DNA of 50,379 nucleotides from Moheibacter sp035515075 (GCA_035515075.1 DATJBZ010000023.1:1-50379), one strand, 5' to 3'. Numbered from the stretch's first letter, positions 25,769-34,467 are shown. Notes: generated from the letters alone by a model not told the origin. Program-made: numbers and translations.

Positions 25769-26503
25769 TTAAGGCAACAAATCAGGATTGATGTCCAAAA
25801 TGTTTTCATTTTGATAACGTTGAATGAATTCATCGGTAAAATGTTCGCTGCCCATCAGTTTTTGGGATTGCAAAAGCTCTTTAAGGTCCAATGCATTGTA
25901 CTGTTTCAACATTTTTTGAGACAAAGGTTTGTACGAAAAGTGCCAAGGTTCATATTTGAATCCTTTTCTGTCGGATTGGTTGGTATAAACCAAATGAAAA
26001 CCAAATTTCTCTGCATTTTTATCCAACCACAACTTGAATTTCCGCATTCTTCCGCCTTCGTTAAAATGCACTTCACTCAACGGATTCGAAGGAATGCCTC
26101 GTGTGGCATCAATGATGTCCAAATCCGTTCCCCAATGATGGCGCGATGTTCCAGGAATGGTGCTGTATTCGATGATTTTGTCAATGGTTTTTTGGTGCGA
26201 AAAACCTTGATTTCTAAAGTTTTTGTATTTCCTTTCCCAAATTACATTTTGGTGGTTGTAACTTCTGTAGCTCGAAACCACATGCACATGAAAGCCTTGC
26301 TCTTTGGCTGCTTTGCGCATCAAGTTGAATTGTAAACGCGCTTCTTCTCTCAGTTTAAAATCTTCGCCAAAAAGTGCGGGTTTTCCTTTGCCAATCAACT
26401 CGTCGTTGGAAAAATCATTCGATAGGTTGAAACCATAAGAAGGATTGATCAATAGAAATCCGCCCATCAAGGCTGATTTTTTCAAAAAATGACGTCTTTG
26501 CAT
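25769..26503 (-). CDS. D-alanyl-D-alanine carboxypeptidase, M15 (VanY) family
   Basis: 244 residues. The N-terminus MQRRHFLKKSALMGGFLL looks like a twin-arginine signal. The zinc site is SRHHWGTDLDI (His and Asp) and EPWHF (Glu and His), the classic VanY/DdpX pattern. SSYRSY precedes it. It removes the terminal D-alanine from muropeptides, or trims dipeptides, in the periplasm. It follows the DUF2807 gene by 3 bases, so they form one transcript. Confidence 0.9.
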   Translation of the reverse strand: MQRRHFLKKSALMGGFLLINPSYGFNLSNDFSNDELIGKGKPALFGEDFKLREEARLQFNLMRKAAKEQGFHVHVVSSYRSYNHQNVIWERKYKNFRNQGFSHQKTIDKIIEYSTIPGTSRHHWGTDLDIIDATRGIPSNPLSEVHFNEGGRMRKFKLWLDKNAEKFGFHLVYTNQSDRKGFKYEPWHFSYKPLSQKMLKQYNALDLKELLQSQKLMGSEHFTDEFIQRYQNENILDINPDLLP

Positions 26504-26506
26504 GTT

Positions 26507-27169
26507 TTAATGAATCTGTATGTTGCCACCAGCAAACTTTTGTTGCTGCACTTCTGCGCCACCAAAGATATGAATATTTCCACCTGCGCGTGTTTTGGCT
26601 TGGACCAATTCACTGGCATTCACTTTGGCTTCTCCGCCAGCATTGACCGTTACATCGGTGGTTTTACTTTGTAAATTTTCACCATTGTAAATGCCGCCGG
26701 TATTGCAAACAACACTTTGTTGGTTGGCATTTCCTTCGGCAAAGATATTTCCACCGGTATTGGTTTTGATGTCCAAAGAATTGGCTTCAACGTTCAAATG
26801 AATCGAAGCGCCCGATTTGGCATTCAACAATAAAGAAGGTGATTCGATTTTGCTTTTAGAATTGATATGTGCGCCTTCATTGGCAAAAATTTGATGAAGT
26901 TGTTTGAAATATACTTTGACTTTGGTGTCGTCGCCTTGGAGAAATTGATCCAAAGGCATTCTCAATTTTAGGCGCTTGTTTTTGTTGATAAATTGCACAT
27001 TGTTGGCATTTGTGCCCGTGATTTCTATGGAATTTTTGTCGGAAGGAATGAGTTCAACCGTTAATTTATCGAAAGCTTCAATGCTGGTAAAATCGCCTAC
27101 ATTTTCTGATTTCTGAGCAGAAGCTAAGCTGAAAATAATGACAAATAAAACAAGGAATAAGTTTTTCAT
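26507..27169 (-). CDS. Secreted DUF2807 (head GIN domain) protein
   Basis: 220 residues from the ATG at 27169. The signal peptide is NLFLVLFVIIFSLASAQ. The mature protein is a beta-helix-like repeat: each turn carries runs such as NAKSGASIHLNVEA, KTNTGGNIFAEGN and NAGGEAKVNA, typical of the DUF2807 putative auto-transporter adhesin fold. Biological role unknown; probably surface or periplasmic. An alternative start at 27223 would place 18 non-signal residues before the signal peptide. Coupled to the M15 peptidase downstream. Confidence 0.82.
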   Translation of the reverse strand: MKNLFLVLFVIIFSLASAQKSENVGDFTSIEAFDKLTVELIPSDKNSIEITGTNANNVQFINKNKRLKLRMPLDQFLQGDDTKVKVYFKQLHQIFANEGAHINSKSKIESPSLLLNAKSGASIHLNVEANSLDIKTNTGGNIFAEGNANQQSVVCNTGGIYNGENLQSKTTDVTVNAGGEAKVNASELVQAKTRAGGNIHIFGGAEVQQQKFAGGNIQIH

Positions 27170-27279
27170 CTTTTGTGTATTTGAGTTGAGAAGGGGCAAA
27201 GATTGCGCCAAAAAATTCAGCATAAAAAAAGCATTCTCAAACGAATTTTAATCTCGTTGAGAAATTTGTATCTAAATGG

Positions 27280-27549
27280 TTAGGTATAGTGGCCAAATGC
27301 TGACAGTATATATACAATATCTTTATCCAATTTGTACACCAAACAATGTTCTTTATCGATCCTGCGCGACCAATAACCTGAAAGTTCGTGCTTGAGAGAT
27401 TCGGGTTTGCCTGTACCCGTGAATGGATGATTGGAAAGTTCTTCTAAGAATAAACGAATTTTATTGATGATGGATTTGTTTCCCGACTTTTTGTGTCTCC
27501 TGATGTCGGCTTTGGCTTGTTCAGAAAAACGCAAAGTATAATTCATCAT
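27280..27549 (-). CDS. Txe/YoeB-family toxin
   Basis: 89 residues. The sequence follows YoeB closely: PFTGTGKPESLKHELSGYW, SRRIDKEHCLVYKL and the ending GHYT. The expected catalytic Glu (in KPESLK), Arg (SRR) and His-Tyr near the C-terminus are all present, so the toxin should be active as a ribosome-dependent mRNA endonuclease. It overlaps the antitoxin gene by 4 bases (ATGA). The antitoxin gene comes first, the usual order for autoregulated modules. Confidence 0.92.
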   Translation of the reverse strand: MMNYTLRFSEQAKADIRRHKKSGNKSIINKIRLFLEELSNHPFTGTGKPESLKHELSGYWSRRIDKEHCLVYKLDKDIVYILSAFGHYT

Positions 27550-27770
27550 AAGTCGTCAATAAATTCTTTCAATTGATCTGCTTTCACATCTGTAAAATTA
27601 CCTTCCAAAATTTGTTTTTCACTTTCAAGTATTTTGGCGACAAATTTCGGATTGTAATTTTCTTCGCTAGAAATTTCAAACTTAATTTCAAGTGCAAGCA
27701 TAAAGGCTTTAAGCGCCGAAACCTGTTCGCTTGTTTTGGGGTGAACTATAAATACATCTTGTGATTTCAT
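27546..27770 (-). CDS. Antitoxin of the YoeB-type module
   Basis: 74 residues. The N-terminal half (FIVHPKTSEQVSALKAFMLA) forms strand and helix, and the acidic C-terminus (SEKQILEGNF, QLKEFIDDL) is expected to wrap the toxin. It resembles the DUF2683-type antitoxins found with YoeB/RelE toxins in Bacteroidota, from memory. Not a typical Phd/YefM sequence. It probably represses its own promoter and is degraded under stress, as in other modules; inferred. Confidence 0.75.
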   Translation of the reverse strand: MKSQDVFIVHPKTSEQVSALKAFMLALEIKFEISSEENYNPKFVAKILESEKQILEGNFTDVKADQLKEFIDDL

Positions 27771-27861
27771 AAAGATTGACTATACAACAAAATTACAAAA
27801 TATTTTAATCTAAAAATCTAAAAAGGATTGTTTCAAAATTAGTGACCATTAAGAATAAAAC

Positions 27862-27899
27862 AAAAAAGCACGCTTAAAATCATTTAAGCGTGCTTTTTT
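27862..27899 (-). terminator. Terminator of pepT
   Basis: AAAAAAGCACGCTTAAA and its complement form a perfect stem with a small loop, followed by T on either strand. It lies directly downstream of pepT. Confidence 0.85.
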
Positions 27900-27912
27900 G
27901 TATGTGTCGAAT

Positions 27913-29151
27913 TTATTTCTGTTCTGCCATGATTTCACCAATTCGAATGATGACTTGGGTGGCTTTTTCCATCGATTCCAAAGGAACGTATTCATAAGGA
28001 CCGTGGAAGTTGTGACCTCCTGCAAAAATGTTTGGACAAGGCAAGCCCATAAAACTCAATCGAGAACCATCGGTTCCACCGCGGATCGGTTTGATGTTTG
28101 GTGTGATGCCCAAATCGATCAACGCTTGTTCTGCAATTTCTACCGATTGGAATTTTTCTTTGACTTTTTCAATCATGTTGTAATATTGGTCATCCATTTC
28201 CAATTCGATGGCATGATCGCCATAAGTGGCTTTCATTTCGTTGACGATGGATTGGATCAATTCCTTTCTGGCATTGAATTGTTCCATGTCGTGGTCGCGA
28301 ATGATATATTGCAATTCCGCTTCAGAAACATTGCCTTTGAAAGTATGCAAATGGAAGAATCCTTCACGTCCGTCCGTCAATTCTGGAACTTCGTCTCCAG
28401 GCAATTCATCGGCAAATTCTCTTGCCAAGGTAGTGGCATTGACCATGGCATTTTTTGCATAACCTGGGTGAACGCTTTTTCCAAAGAATTTGATGTGTGC
28501 ATAAGCCGCATTGAAATTCTCGTATTCCAATTCGCCAATTTCACTTCCATCCATGGTGTATGCCCATTCGGCACCAAATTTCTCGACTTGGAAAAAGTCT
28601 GCACCGCGACCGACTTCTTCGTCTGGTGTAAAACCAACCGCAATTCTTCCGTGTTTGATTTCTGGATGCGCAATCAAATATTCCATTGCCGTCACGATTT
28701 CCGCCACACCTGCTTTGTCGTCCGCACCTAATAGCGTCGTTCCGTCGGTGGTGATCAAAGTTTGTCCAATGTATTTTTTCAATTCTGGGAATTCGGTCGG
28801 ACACAATTTCATCTTGTCATTTAGCGCAATCGCTTCACCGTTGTAGTTTTCGATGATTTGTGGGCGAACATTTTCTCCAGAATAATCAGGCGAAGTGTCA
28901 AAATGTGATACGAAACCAATGGTGGGTACTTCATGGTCGATGTTGGAAGGCAAGAATCCCATCACATACGCATTCTCATCAATTGAAACATCGTCTAATC
29001 CGATGGCTTTCAATTCTTCAAAAAGATATTTCGCAATGTCCCATTGTCTTTCTGAACTTGGGAATGCCTCTACAAAAGGAATGCTTTCTGAATAAAAGCT
29101 TACATATTTTAAAAATCTTTCTTTTAATTTATCACTCCAAATTTTATCCAT
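27913..29151 (-). CDS. pepT: Peptidase T (tripeptidase)
   Basis: 412 residues, M20 family. Metal-site motifs are SHFDTSPD (His and Asp), LGADDKAG (bridging Asp), TPDEEVGRGAD (general base Glu and metal Glu), and the C-terminal HNFHGPYEYVP (His). The dimerisation domain in the middle is intact. It removes the N-terminal residue of tripeptides in the cytosol. A -7 element TACTTTTA (29174-29167, minus strand) overlaps the promoter of the divergent lyase gene. Confidence 0.96.
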   Translation of the reverse strand: MDKIWSDKLKERFLKYVSFYSESIPFVEAFPSSERQWDIAKYLFEELKAIGLDDVSIDENAYVMGFLPSNIDHEVPTIGFVSHFDTSPDYSGENVRPQIIENYNGEAIALNDKMKLCPTEFPELKKYIGQTLITTDGTTLLGADDKAGVAEIVTAMEYLIAHPEIKHGRIAVGFTPDEEVGRGADFFQVEKFGAEWAYTMDGSEIGELEYENFNAAYAHIKFFGKSVHPGYAKNAMVNATTLAREFADELPGDEVPELTDGREGFFHLHTFKGNVSEAELQYIIRDHDMEQFNARKELIQSIVNEMKATYGDHAIELEMDDQYYNMIEKVKEKFQSVEIAEQALIDLGITPNIKPIRGGTDGSRLSFMGLPCPNIFAGGHNFHGPYEYVPLESMEKATQVIIRIGEIMAEQK

Positions 29152-29163
29152 TGTTATATTTTT

Positions 29164-29192
29164 TTGTAAAAGTAGGAAATTCTCTATCTTTC
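29164..29192 (+). promoter_or_regulatory. Promoter of the HMG-CoA lyase gene
   Basis: TTG at 29164-29166, 18 bases, TATCTTTC at 29185-29192 (last base off consensus). It overlaps the opposing pepT -7 element at 29167-29174, so the two promoters may compete. Confidence 0.6.
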
Positions 29193-29213
29193 AGCCTGAA
29201 AAAAGGAACTAAA

Positions 29214-30080
29214 ATGAATGAAAAACTCAAGATTGTTGATTGTCCGCGTGATGCCATGCAAGGAATTTCAGGTCGCATACCAACGGATGCCAAGATTGAT
29301 CATTTGACGCAATTGTTGGCGGTTGGATTTGACACGATTGATTGCGGCAGTTTTGTTTCACCGAAAATCATTCCGCAAATGGCCGATACGGCTGAGGTTT
29401 TGTCTGCGGTTCGATCAGTTGAGCATGATTCATTGTTGTCGGTGATTGTTGCGAGTGAAGGCGGAGCAGAGCGAGCGATGCAGCATGACAATGTCGATTT
29501 GTTGGGTTTCCCTTTTTCGCTTTCGGAGCAATTTCAATTTGACAATACCCACAAATCAAGAGAGCAAGCTTTTGAAAGCATTCATCATATTCAGAAAAGT
29601 TTAGAAGGAACAGGCAAAGAGTTGTTGCTTTATTTTTCAATGGCATTTGGCAATCCGTACCAAGATGAATGGAGTGTGGAATTGGTGGAAGAGTGGGCGA
29701 AGCGATTTGCGGACATCGGCATTCAAAGAATCAATTTGTCTGATACCACTTCAGTGGCGCATGTCGAAGATGTGGAGCGTTTGTTTGAAACCTTGATTCC
29801 AAGGTATCCGGAAATTGAATTTGGTGCCCATTTTCACAGTGCGTATGACGAATGGTATCCCAAAGTAGATGCGGCTTACAAGAGCGGATGCAGAAGGTTT
29901 GACGGAGCGATCAAAGGATTTGGAGGTTGTCCAATGGCGAAGAATGACATGGTGGGCAATACGCCGACGGAGAAAATAATCACCTATGCGGAAAAAGTGA
30001 AGGCAGTCCACGGATTGAATTTATTTGCTTTTGAATCCGCGTATAATTCGGCCTTGAAAGTAATGGGCTTGGCTCGATAA
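29214..30080 (+). CDS. Hydroxymethylglutaryl-CoA lyase
   Basis: 288 residues from the ATG at 29214; a longer frame extends back over pepT and is spurious. A TIM-barrel HMGL-like protein: CPRDAMQGISG with the catalytic Arg-Asp, FDTIDCGSFVSPK, INLSDTTS, GAHFHSAYD with the metal histidines, and GGCPMAKNDMVGNTPTE with the catalytic cysteine loop. It splits HMG-CoA to acetyl-CoA and acetoacetate in leucine breakdown. It is divergent from pepT and followed by a PpiC-like lipoprotein 17 bases downstream. Confidence 0.93.
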   Translation: MNEKLKIVDCPRDAMQGISGRIPTDAKIDHLTQLLAVGFDTIDCGSFVSPKIIPQMADTAEVLSAVRSVEHDSLLSVIVASEGGAERAMQHDNVDLLGFPFSLSEQFQFDNTHKSREQAFESIHHIQKSLEGTGKELLLYFSMAFGNPYQDEWSVELVEEWAKRFADIGIQRINLSDTTSVAHVEDVERLFETLIPRYPEIEFGAHFHSAYDEWYPKVDAAYKSGCRRFDGAIKGFGGCPMAKNDMVGNTPTEKIITYAEKVKAVHGLNLFAFESAYNSALKVMGLAR

Positions 30081-30097
30081 GGCGAAAAAAGGTTAAA

Positions 30098-30979
30098 ATG
30101 AGGAAAGAAAAAATAATAAGATCTATGCTGGCTTTTTGTGTCGGAATGGGATTGTTGAGCTGTGAAGGCAAATTGAATTTCAAAAAGAAAAAAGCAGACG
30201 ATGAAAAAATCATTGTTACTTACAAAGACCATTTCTTGACAGATCGCGACATCAATTTGATTTTACCGCAGGATGTTTCTTCGGAGGACAGTGTGGTATT
30301 GGTGCAAGCGTACATCGAAGAGTGGGTAAAAAAGAAAGCGATAGTGGACAAGGCAGAAGAAAACATCGATGAGCTGATCTTAAAAGAAATCGACAATAAA
30401 ATGGTGGAATACCGCCAAGATTTGTTGATCAACGGTTACAACAATTATTTGATTGAAAAAAACATCAAAGACTCGGTGACTGAAGAGGAAGTTCGGGCGT
30501 ATTTTGATGAAAATAAACAGAGTTTTCCATTGAGCAAAACGGTGGTTCGTTACCGTGCTGTGACGGTTGAGAAGAAAGATGAAGCGCGGGCTGCGGCTTT
30601 GTTTCAAACAGGAAAAGACGAGGATTTCGATGAAGTGATGAAAATGGTCTTGACTTCTGGTTTGCCTTACCACGATATGGACAGTAGTTGGTATTCGGTC
30701 GATGTGTTGTCGGCACAATTTCCAAAGTTGAACGAAGACAATTACATGAACCAATTGTTGAACCGAAGAAGGATTCAATTGGAGGACCAAAACGTGGTTA
30801 CTTTGATCAGAATCTTGGAATTAAAGCGAAAAGGAGGCGAAGCGCCCTATGAATTTGTTAAACCTACGATAAAAAATCTTTTATTGAACAAAAGAAAGTT
30901 AAATTTGCTCGGTGATTTGCAAAATCAACTGTATAAAGAAGCATTGAATAAGAATCAAATTAAAATTAATGAAAAATAA
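30098..30979 (+). CDS. SurA/PpiC-related periplasmic lipoprotein
   Basis: 293 residues. A lipoprotein signal (MGLLSC) is followed by an acidic/charged linker and a helical domain like the N-terminal chaperone part of SurA/PrsA (YIEEWVKKKAIVDKAEEN; TEEEVRAYFDENKQSF). A normal parvulin catalytic core is not evident, so it probably binds outer-membrane or periplasmic proteins without isomerase activity. It precedes and overlaps the surA-like gene by 11 bases. The role in outer-membrane protein folding is inferred from that. Confidence 0.8.
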   Translation: MRKEKIIRSMLAFCVGMGLLSCEGKLNFKKKKADDEKIIVTYKDHFLTDRDINLILPQDVSSEDSVVLVQAYIEEWVKKKAIVDKAEENIDELILKEIDNKMVEYRQDLLINGYNNYLIEKNIKDSVTEEEVRAYFDENKQSFPLSKTVVRYRAVTVEKKDEARAAALFQTGKDEDFDEVMKMVLTSGLPYHDMDSSWYSVDVLSAQFPKLNEDNYMNQLLNRRRIQLEDQNVVTLIRILELKRKGGEAPYEFVKPTIKNLLLNKRKLNLLGDLQNQLYKEALNKNQIKINEK

Positions 30980-32327
30980 AAATTGTATACTCATCCTATT
31001 GTGCAGCTTTTTGTCTGTTCAAGTTTGGGCACAGCCGAAACAAGAGGCTCAAAACCAGTTCAAAATTGATGGTGTAGCTGCGGTAGTTGGTGATGAGATC
31101 ATCCTGAATTCAGACATCGAGAGAGATTACATTCAAGCCAAAGCCCAAGGCTATCAAGTGGAAAACAAATGTGATTTCTTTGAAAATATATTGGTAGAGA
31201 AATTGTTGTTGACCAAAGCCAAAGAAGATACTTTGATCAATATTACCAATGACCAAGTGGAGCGCCAAGTAGAAGGAACGGTTCAGCGGTTTTTGGCTCA
31301 AGGAAGTGAAAGAGAAATTTTGGACTACTTTGGTTACAGCACCATGCCAGAATTCAAACAAGAATTGAAAGGCATCATGCGCGACCAAGCGTATGCCAAC
31401 GAAAAACAAGAGTTGGTTTCCAGAGGCATCGACGCTACGCCAGAAGAAGTGCGACTTTTCTATGAACAATACAAATCGGAATTGCCGGATGTTCCAGAAG
31501 AAGTAAGTTTGAGTCACATTGTGATTTATCCTGAAATTTTTCCAGAAAACGAACAAAAAGTAGTGGACGATTTGAAACAATACAAAACTGAAATCGAAGA
31601 AGGTGCGAGTTTTGCGACCAAAGCGATTTTGTATTCCAACGATCCAGGTTCGGCTTCCAATGGTGGTTTGATCAACAATGTGAAACGTGGACAAATGGTG
31701 CCAGAGTTTGATGCAGTGGTGTTCAACTTGGAAGAAGGAGAGATTTCAGAACCTTTCAAAACCGATTTTGGTTACCACATTGCGATGTTGGAAAAAAGAC
31801 GAGGACAAGAGTTGGACATTCGCCACATTTTGGTGCAATTGAAACCCACAGCGGAAGAAATTGCTTTGACCAAACAAAAACTGGATTCCATTATCCTAAA
31901 AATTGAAATGGGAGAAATGACGTTCAAAGAAGCGGCTTTCAAATATTCAGTGGACAAATACACCAAATACAATGCTGGAAAATTGATGGACAATCAAACA
32001 GGTGAAGACCGCATGGATAAATCCCGATTGCCTGCCAAAATGTTGGCAGCCATCGCTGGTTTAGAGAACGGGGACTTTACATCGACTTTTGAAGATGAAT
32101 TCAATCGCCAACCCGTGATCCGTGTGATTCGTTTGGATGAAACCATTCCAGCACACCAAATCAACTTAGAGAGCGATTATGCGCGTTTGAGAAATTTGAC
32201 CATCAGTACCAAAAAGCAAGAAGCGGTGACCAAATATGTGGAAGAGCAACTCAGCGATACATTCATCAGCATCCATCCAGACAATGAAGATTGCGCGTTC
32301 CGATTGAATTGGAAGAAAACAGAATGA
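30969..32327 (+). CDS. surA: SurA-like peptidyl-prolyl isomerase
   Basis: 452 residues. Signal peptide (CSFLSVQVWAQ), then the SurA N-terminal domain (GVAAVVGDEIILNSDIE), and two parvulin domains: the first around residues 175-285 (VSLSHIVIYPE..DPGSASNGGLINNVKRGQMVPEF..GYHIAMLEKRRGQ), the second, more degenerate, at ~285-385 (LDIRHILVQLKP). This matches SurA, the periplasmic chaperone that guides outer-membrane beta-barrels to the BAM complex. Overlaps the preceding lipoprotein gene, so they are co-translated. Confidence 0.92.
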   Translation: MKNKNCILILLCSFLSVQVWAQPKQEAQNQFKIDGVAAVVGDEIILNSDIERDYIQAKAQGYQVENKCDFFENILVEKLLLTKAKEDTLINITNDQVERQVEGTVQRFLAQGSEREILDYFGYSTMPEFKQELKGIMRDQAYANEKQELVSRGIDATPEEVRLFYEQYKSELPDVPEEVSLSHIVIYPEIFPENEQKVVDDLKQYKTEIEEGASFATKAILYSNDPGSASNGGLINNVKRGQMVPEFDAVVFNLEEGEISEPFKTDFGYHIAMLEKRRGQELDIRHILVQLKPTAEEIALTKQKLDSIILKIEMGEMTFKEAAFKYSVDKYTKYNAGKLMDNQTGEDRMDKSRLPAKMLAAIAGLENGDFTSTFEDEFNRQPVIRVIRLDETIPAHQINLESDYARLRNLTISTKKQEAVTKYVEEQLSDTFISIHPDNEDCAFRLNWKKTE

Positions 32328-32456
32328 ACAAAAGCGCTTCATCCTGACTTTTCATTGAAGCAATGACAGGACGAACAATGGGAATGCACCACAATTGAAA
32401 ATGTTTCATTTTCAGCATCCAATCCACTGACAATAAGCGTAAATTAAAAAATAAAC

Positions 32457-32485
32457 AAGAGCAGGTTCATCCTGCTCTTTGTGTT
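32457..32485 (+). terminator. Terminator of the HMG-lyase/surA run
   Basis: AAGAGCAGG and CCTGCTCTT enclose a 5-base loop, followed by T-rich sequence. Confidence 0.75.
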
Positions 32486-32599
32486 TTAGAATGTCGTCTT
32501 GTATCCTTTGAAAATAAGAAAAAATCAATATCTTTAGATTTAGAGGGAATTTAAAAGTACGGATTGCTAATTCGTTTTCGGATATTAATAATAATTGAG

Positions 32600-33089
32600 A
32601 TGAAAAAAGGAATATTTTTTTTGACAGTAATCCTATTTTTATGTCAAAAAACTTTCGGACAGCAAGACAATGCCTATTATCAAAAGGGATTAGAGATAAC
32701 TTTAAATAGCTTAGTGCAAGAAAATCCTAAAATAAAATTCTATTTAACAAATAATTATGCTACTCTGAACAATGCTAAAGACCCATTTGGTTGGCTTTTC
32801 GATTGTGATATCAATTTTGATGATTTAAAGCAAGATAGTACGGATAGTGCGAAAATTATAATTCCTAATAAATATAGAAATCATCTGAAAAAAAAAATCT
32901 TTTTTCAATAAGATAATTTATGGTAAAAGATTAGTAAGGCTAAAGATAAATCTTCTATATCAAGATATTGATTATTATGTATTCATAATTTATGTGTATG
33001 AAAAAAGTAGTGGAATTATTATCTTAGTTCAAATTAAAAATGATTCTTTAGAAATAAATCAGTTTTGTAAAGCACATTTGATTTATTAA
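32600..33089 (+). pseudogene. Frameshifted gene for a small secreted protein
   Basis: The first reading frame runs from the ATG at 32600 to a stop at 32911 and has a signal peptide (LTVILFLCQKTFG) and an ordinary body (LNSLVQENPKIKFYL; GWLFDCDINFDDLK). The stop comes right after a run of ten A at 32888-32897. Removing one A opens the other frame without a break to TAA at 33087-33089 (SFFNKIIYGKRLV...). The whole product would be 162 residues, matching a typical short secreted protein. It is either a broken gene, a phase-variable gene, or a sequencing error. Its AT content is higher than its neighbours. I recognise no family. Confidence 0.8.
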
Positions 33090-33378
33090 TAGACAACGTA
33101 ATGTCTCACAATTAGTGACATCCCATCTTTCAAAAGTTTTTCGATGCCGTGAATTTGCAATCCCTGCCTTTTTTAATACAGATCTTAAGTAACTTACAAA
33201 TAAAATATTCATAAAGTACAAAAAAACTAAAATAGATAAAGCTTATTTCATAATGATCACAAGAGTTGATTGGATATTTTTACTCGACTCAATCAAAAAC
33301 AAGATAAAGTCAACAATAGACTATAAAAAATAAATGTATAATCATAGAAAAAACGGTCAACCTTAATTAGGCATGGCG
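33090..33378. other. AT-rich intergenic stretch
   Basis: About 290 bases between the broken gene and the repeat arrays, strongly AT-rich, with no open frame of interest and no clear hairpin. It seems to be eroded accessory DNA. Confidence 0.5.
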
Positions 33379-33413
33379 CTAATGTCTAGTCTCTAACCTC
33401 TAGTTCCTAATTC
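33379..33413. repeat. Heptad repeat array 1 (five units)
   Basis: Five tandem 7-base units, each starting CTA and fitting CTARNNY, for example CTAATGT, CTAGTCT, CTAACCT. The period is exact with no gap. Not coding. Confidence 0.85.
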
Positions 33414-33419
33414 CCATTT

Positions 33420-33457
33420 GTGCAGGAGCATATTCCAAATGTGCAGGAGCATTTATT
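33420..33457. repeat. 21-base direct repeat between the heptad arrays
   Basis: GTGCAGGAGCAT occurs at 33420-33431 and again at 33441-33452, 21 bases apart (three heptads). The copies lie between the two CTARNNY arrays. Confidence 0.75.
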
Positions 33458-33463
33458 AACTAT

Positions 33464-33505
33464 CTAACCTCTAAAGTCTAGTCTCTAGTTCCTAATGTCT
33501 AATTT
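33464..33505. repeat. Heptad repeat array 2 (six units)
   Basis: Six tandem 7-base units of the same CTA-headed type, including units shared with array 1 (CTAACCT, CTAGTCT, CTAGTTC, CTAATGT). The last unit ends at the stop codon of the TPR gene. Confidence 0.85.
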
Positions 33506-34070
33506 AAAAATGCTTTCCTCTTCGGCGCATATTGGGATTTTGCATATTTTGACCGATGTTGATGCGTTTCATTTGTTGTTGCATCATTTTGATTTGGTCG
33601 GTAAACATTCCTTGGTTATCCAAAGATTTGGCTTCTTTCAACAAACCTTCCGCTTCTTTCTTTTTGCCTTTGGCCATGGCAGCGCCCGCCAAGCTTAACT
33701 TCGCCATTGCGCGATCGTGTTTGAAACTCAATCCATAATTCAAAGCTTGTTTCATGTGCTTTTCCGCCACATTCACATTGCCTTGCGCTTCAGTGATGCC
33801 CAACATATAATGGTAATAGCCCATTTGTTTTTTGATCAATTGGCTTTCAGGATTTTTAATTTTCCCCAACCAATCTTTCGCTTTTTCAATGTTTTGCTTT
33901 CTCATTTGCCAGAAAGCCAAAAGAATGTATTCGTTTTTGAAAAACAATAAAATAGGAAAGGTGGTCAGTAAAATGACCATGATGCCCCATCCGTATTCTC
34001 TTTGTGTGAATAGATAAACGCCGCCTGCAATCATCAAAGTTGCAATCAGTAATTTAAAGTATTTATTCAT
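33504..34070 (-). CDS. Membrane-anchored TPR-like protein
   Basis: 188 residues. Two N-terminal membrane helices (~6-22 and ~28-45) are followed by a helical-hairpin region with TPR-like character (MGYYHYMLGITEAQGNVNVAEKHM; GLSFKHDRAMAKLSLAGAAMA) and a Met/Gln/Arg-rich C-terminus. It may scaffold protein contacts at the inner membrane; no activity is known. It overlaps the HIT gene by 4 bases (ATGA) and is third in the greA-HIT-TPR operon. Confidence 0.8.
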   Translation of the reverse strand: MNKYFKLLIATLMIAGGVYLFTQREYGWGIMVILLTTFPILLFFKNEYILLAFWQMRKQNIEKAKDWLGKIKNPESQLIKKQMGYYHYMLGITEAQGNVNVAEKHMKQALNYGLSFKHDRAMAKLSLAGAAMAKGKKKEAEGLLKEAKSLDNQGMFTDQIKMMQQQMKRINIGQNMQNPNMRRRGKHF

Positions 34071-34465
34071 GGGTGTAAATGTAATTTTATGTTTTCTGCA
34101 ATTGCTTGCATTTCTTCTGCGGTTAAATTCAGTTTAGGTTGAGTGAAGTTGATGTCATTCATGGTGTTGAGCGGAACCAAATGCACATGCACATGCGGTA
34201 CTTCCAAACCGACAACTGCCATGCCAATTCGTTTGCAAGGCATCGCTTTTTCCAGTCCTTGGGCAATTTCATAGGCGAATTGCATCAAACCAGTATAAGT
34301 GGCTGCATCCAAATCGAAAATCTTGTCCACTTCTTTTTTGGGAATGACCAAAACATGGCCTTTGACCAAAGGGAAAGCATCGAGAATGGCAATGAAATCT
34401 TCATTTTCAGCAATTTTATACGCCGGAATTTCATTTTGAATGATTTTTGTGAAAATACTGGCCAT
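34067..34465 (-). CDS. HIT-family nucleotide hydrolase
   Basis: 132 residues from the ATG at 34465; the TTG two codons earlier is not needed. The catalytic triad HVHVHL (91-96) and the N-terminal SIFTKIIQNEIPAYKIAEN belong to the HIT (Hint-type) family, which hydrolyses purine nucleotide phosphoramidates or dinucleotides. It lies 2 bases after greA. Confidence 0.93.
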   Translation of the reverse strand: MASIFTKIIQNEIPAYKIAENEDFIAILDAFPLVKGHVLVIPKKEVDKIFDLDAATYTGLMQFAYEIAQGLEKAMPCKRIGMAVVGLEVPHVHVHLVPLNTMNDINFTQPKLNLTAEEMQAIAENIKLHLHP

Positions 34466-34467
34466 GA

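Noticed and set aside
28860..29213. N-terminal extension of the HMG-CoA lyase frame over the start of pepT
   Set aside because: The family begins at the ATG at 29214 and the extension is antisense to pepT with no HMG-lyase similarity.
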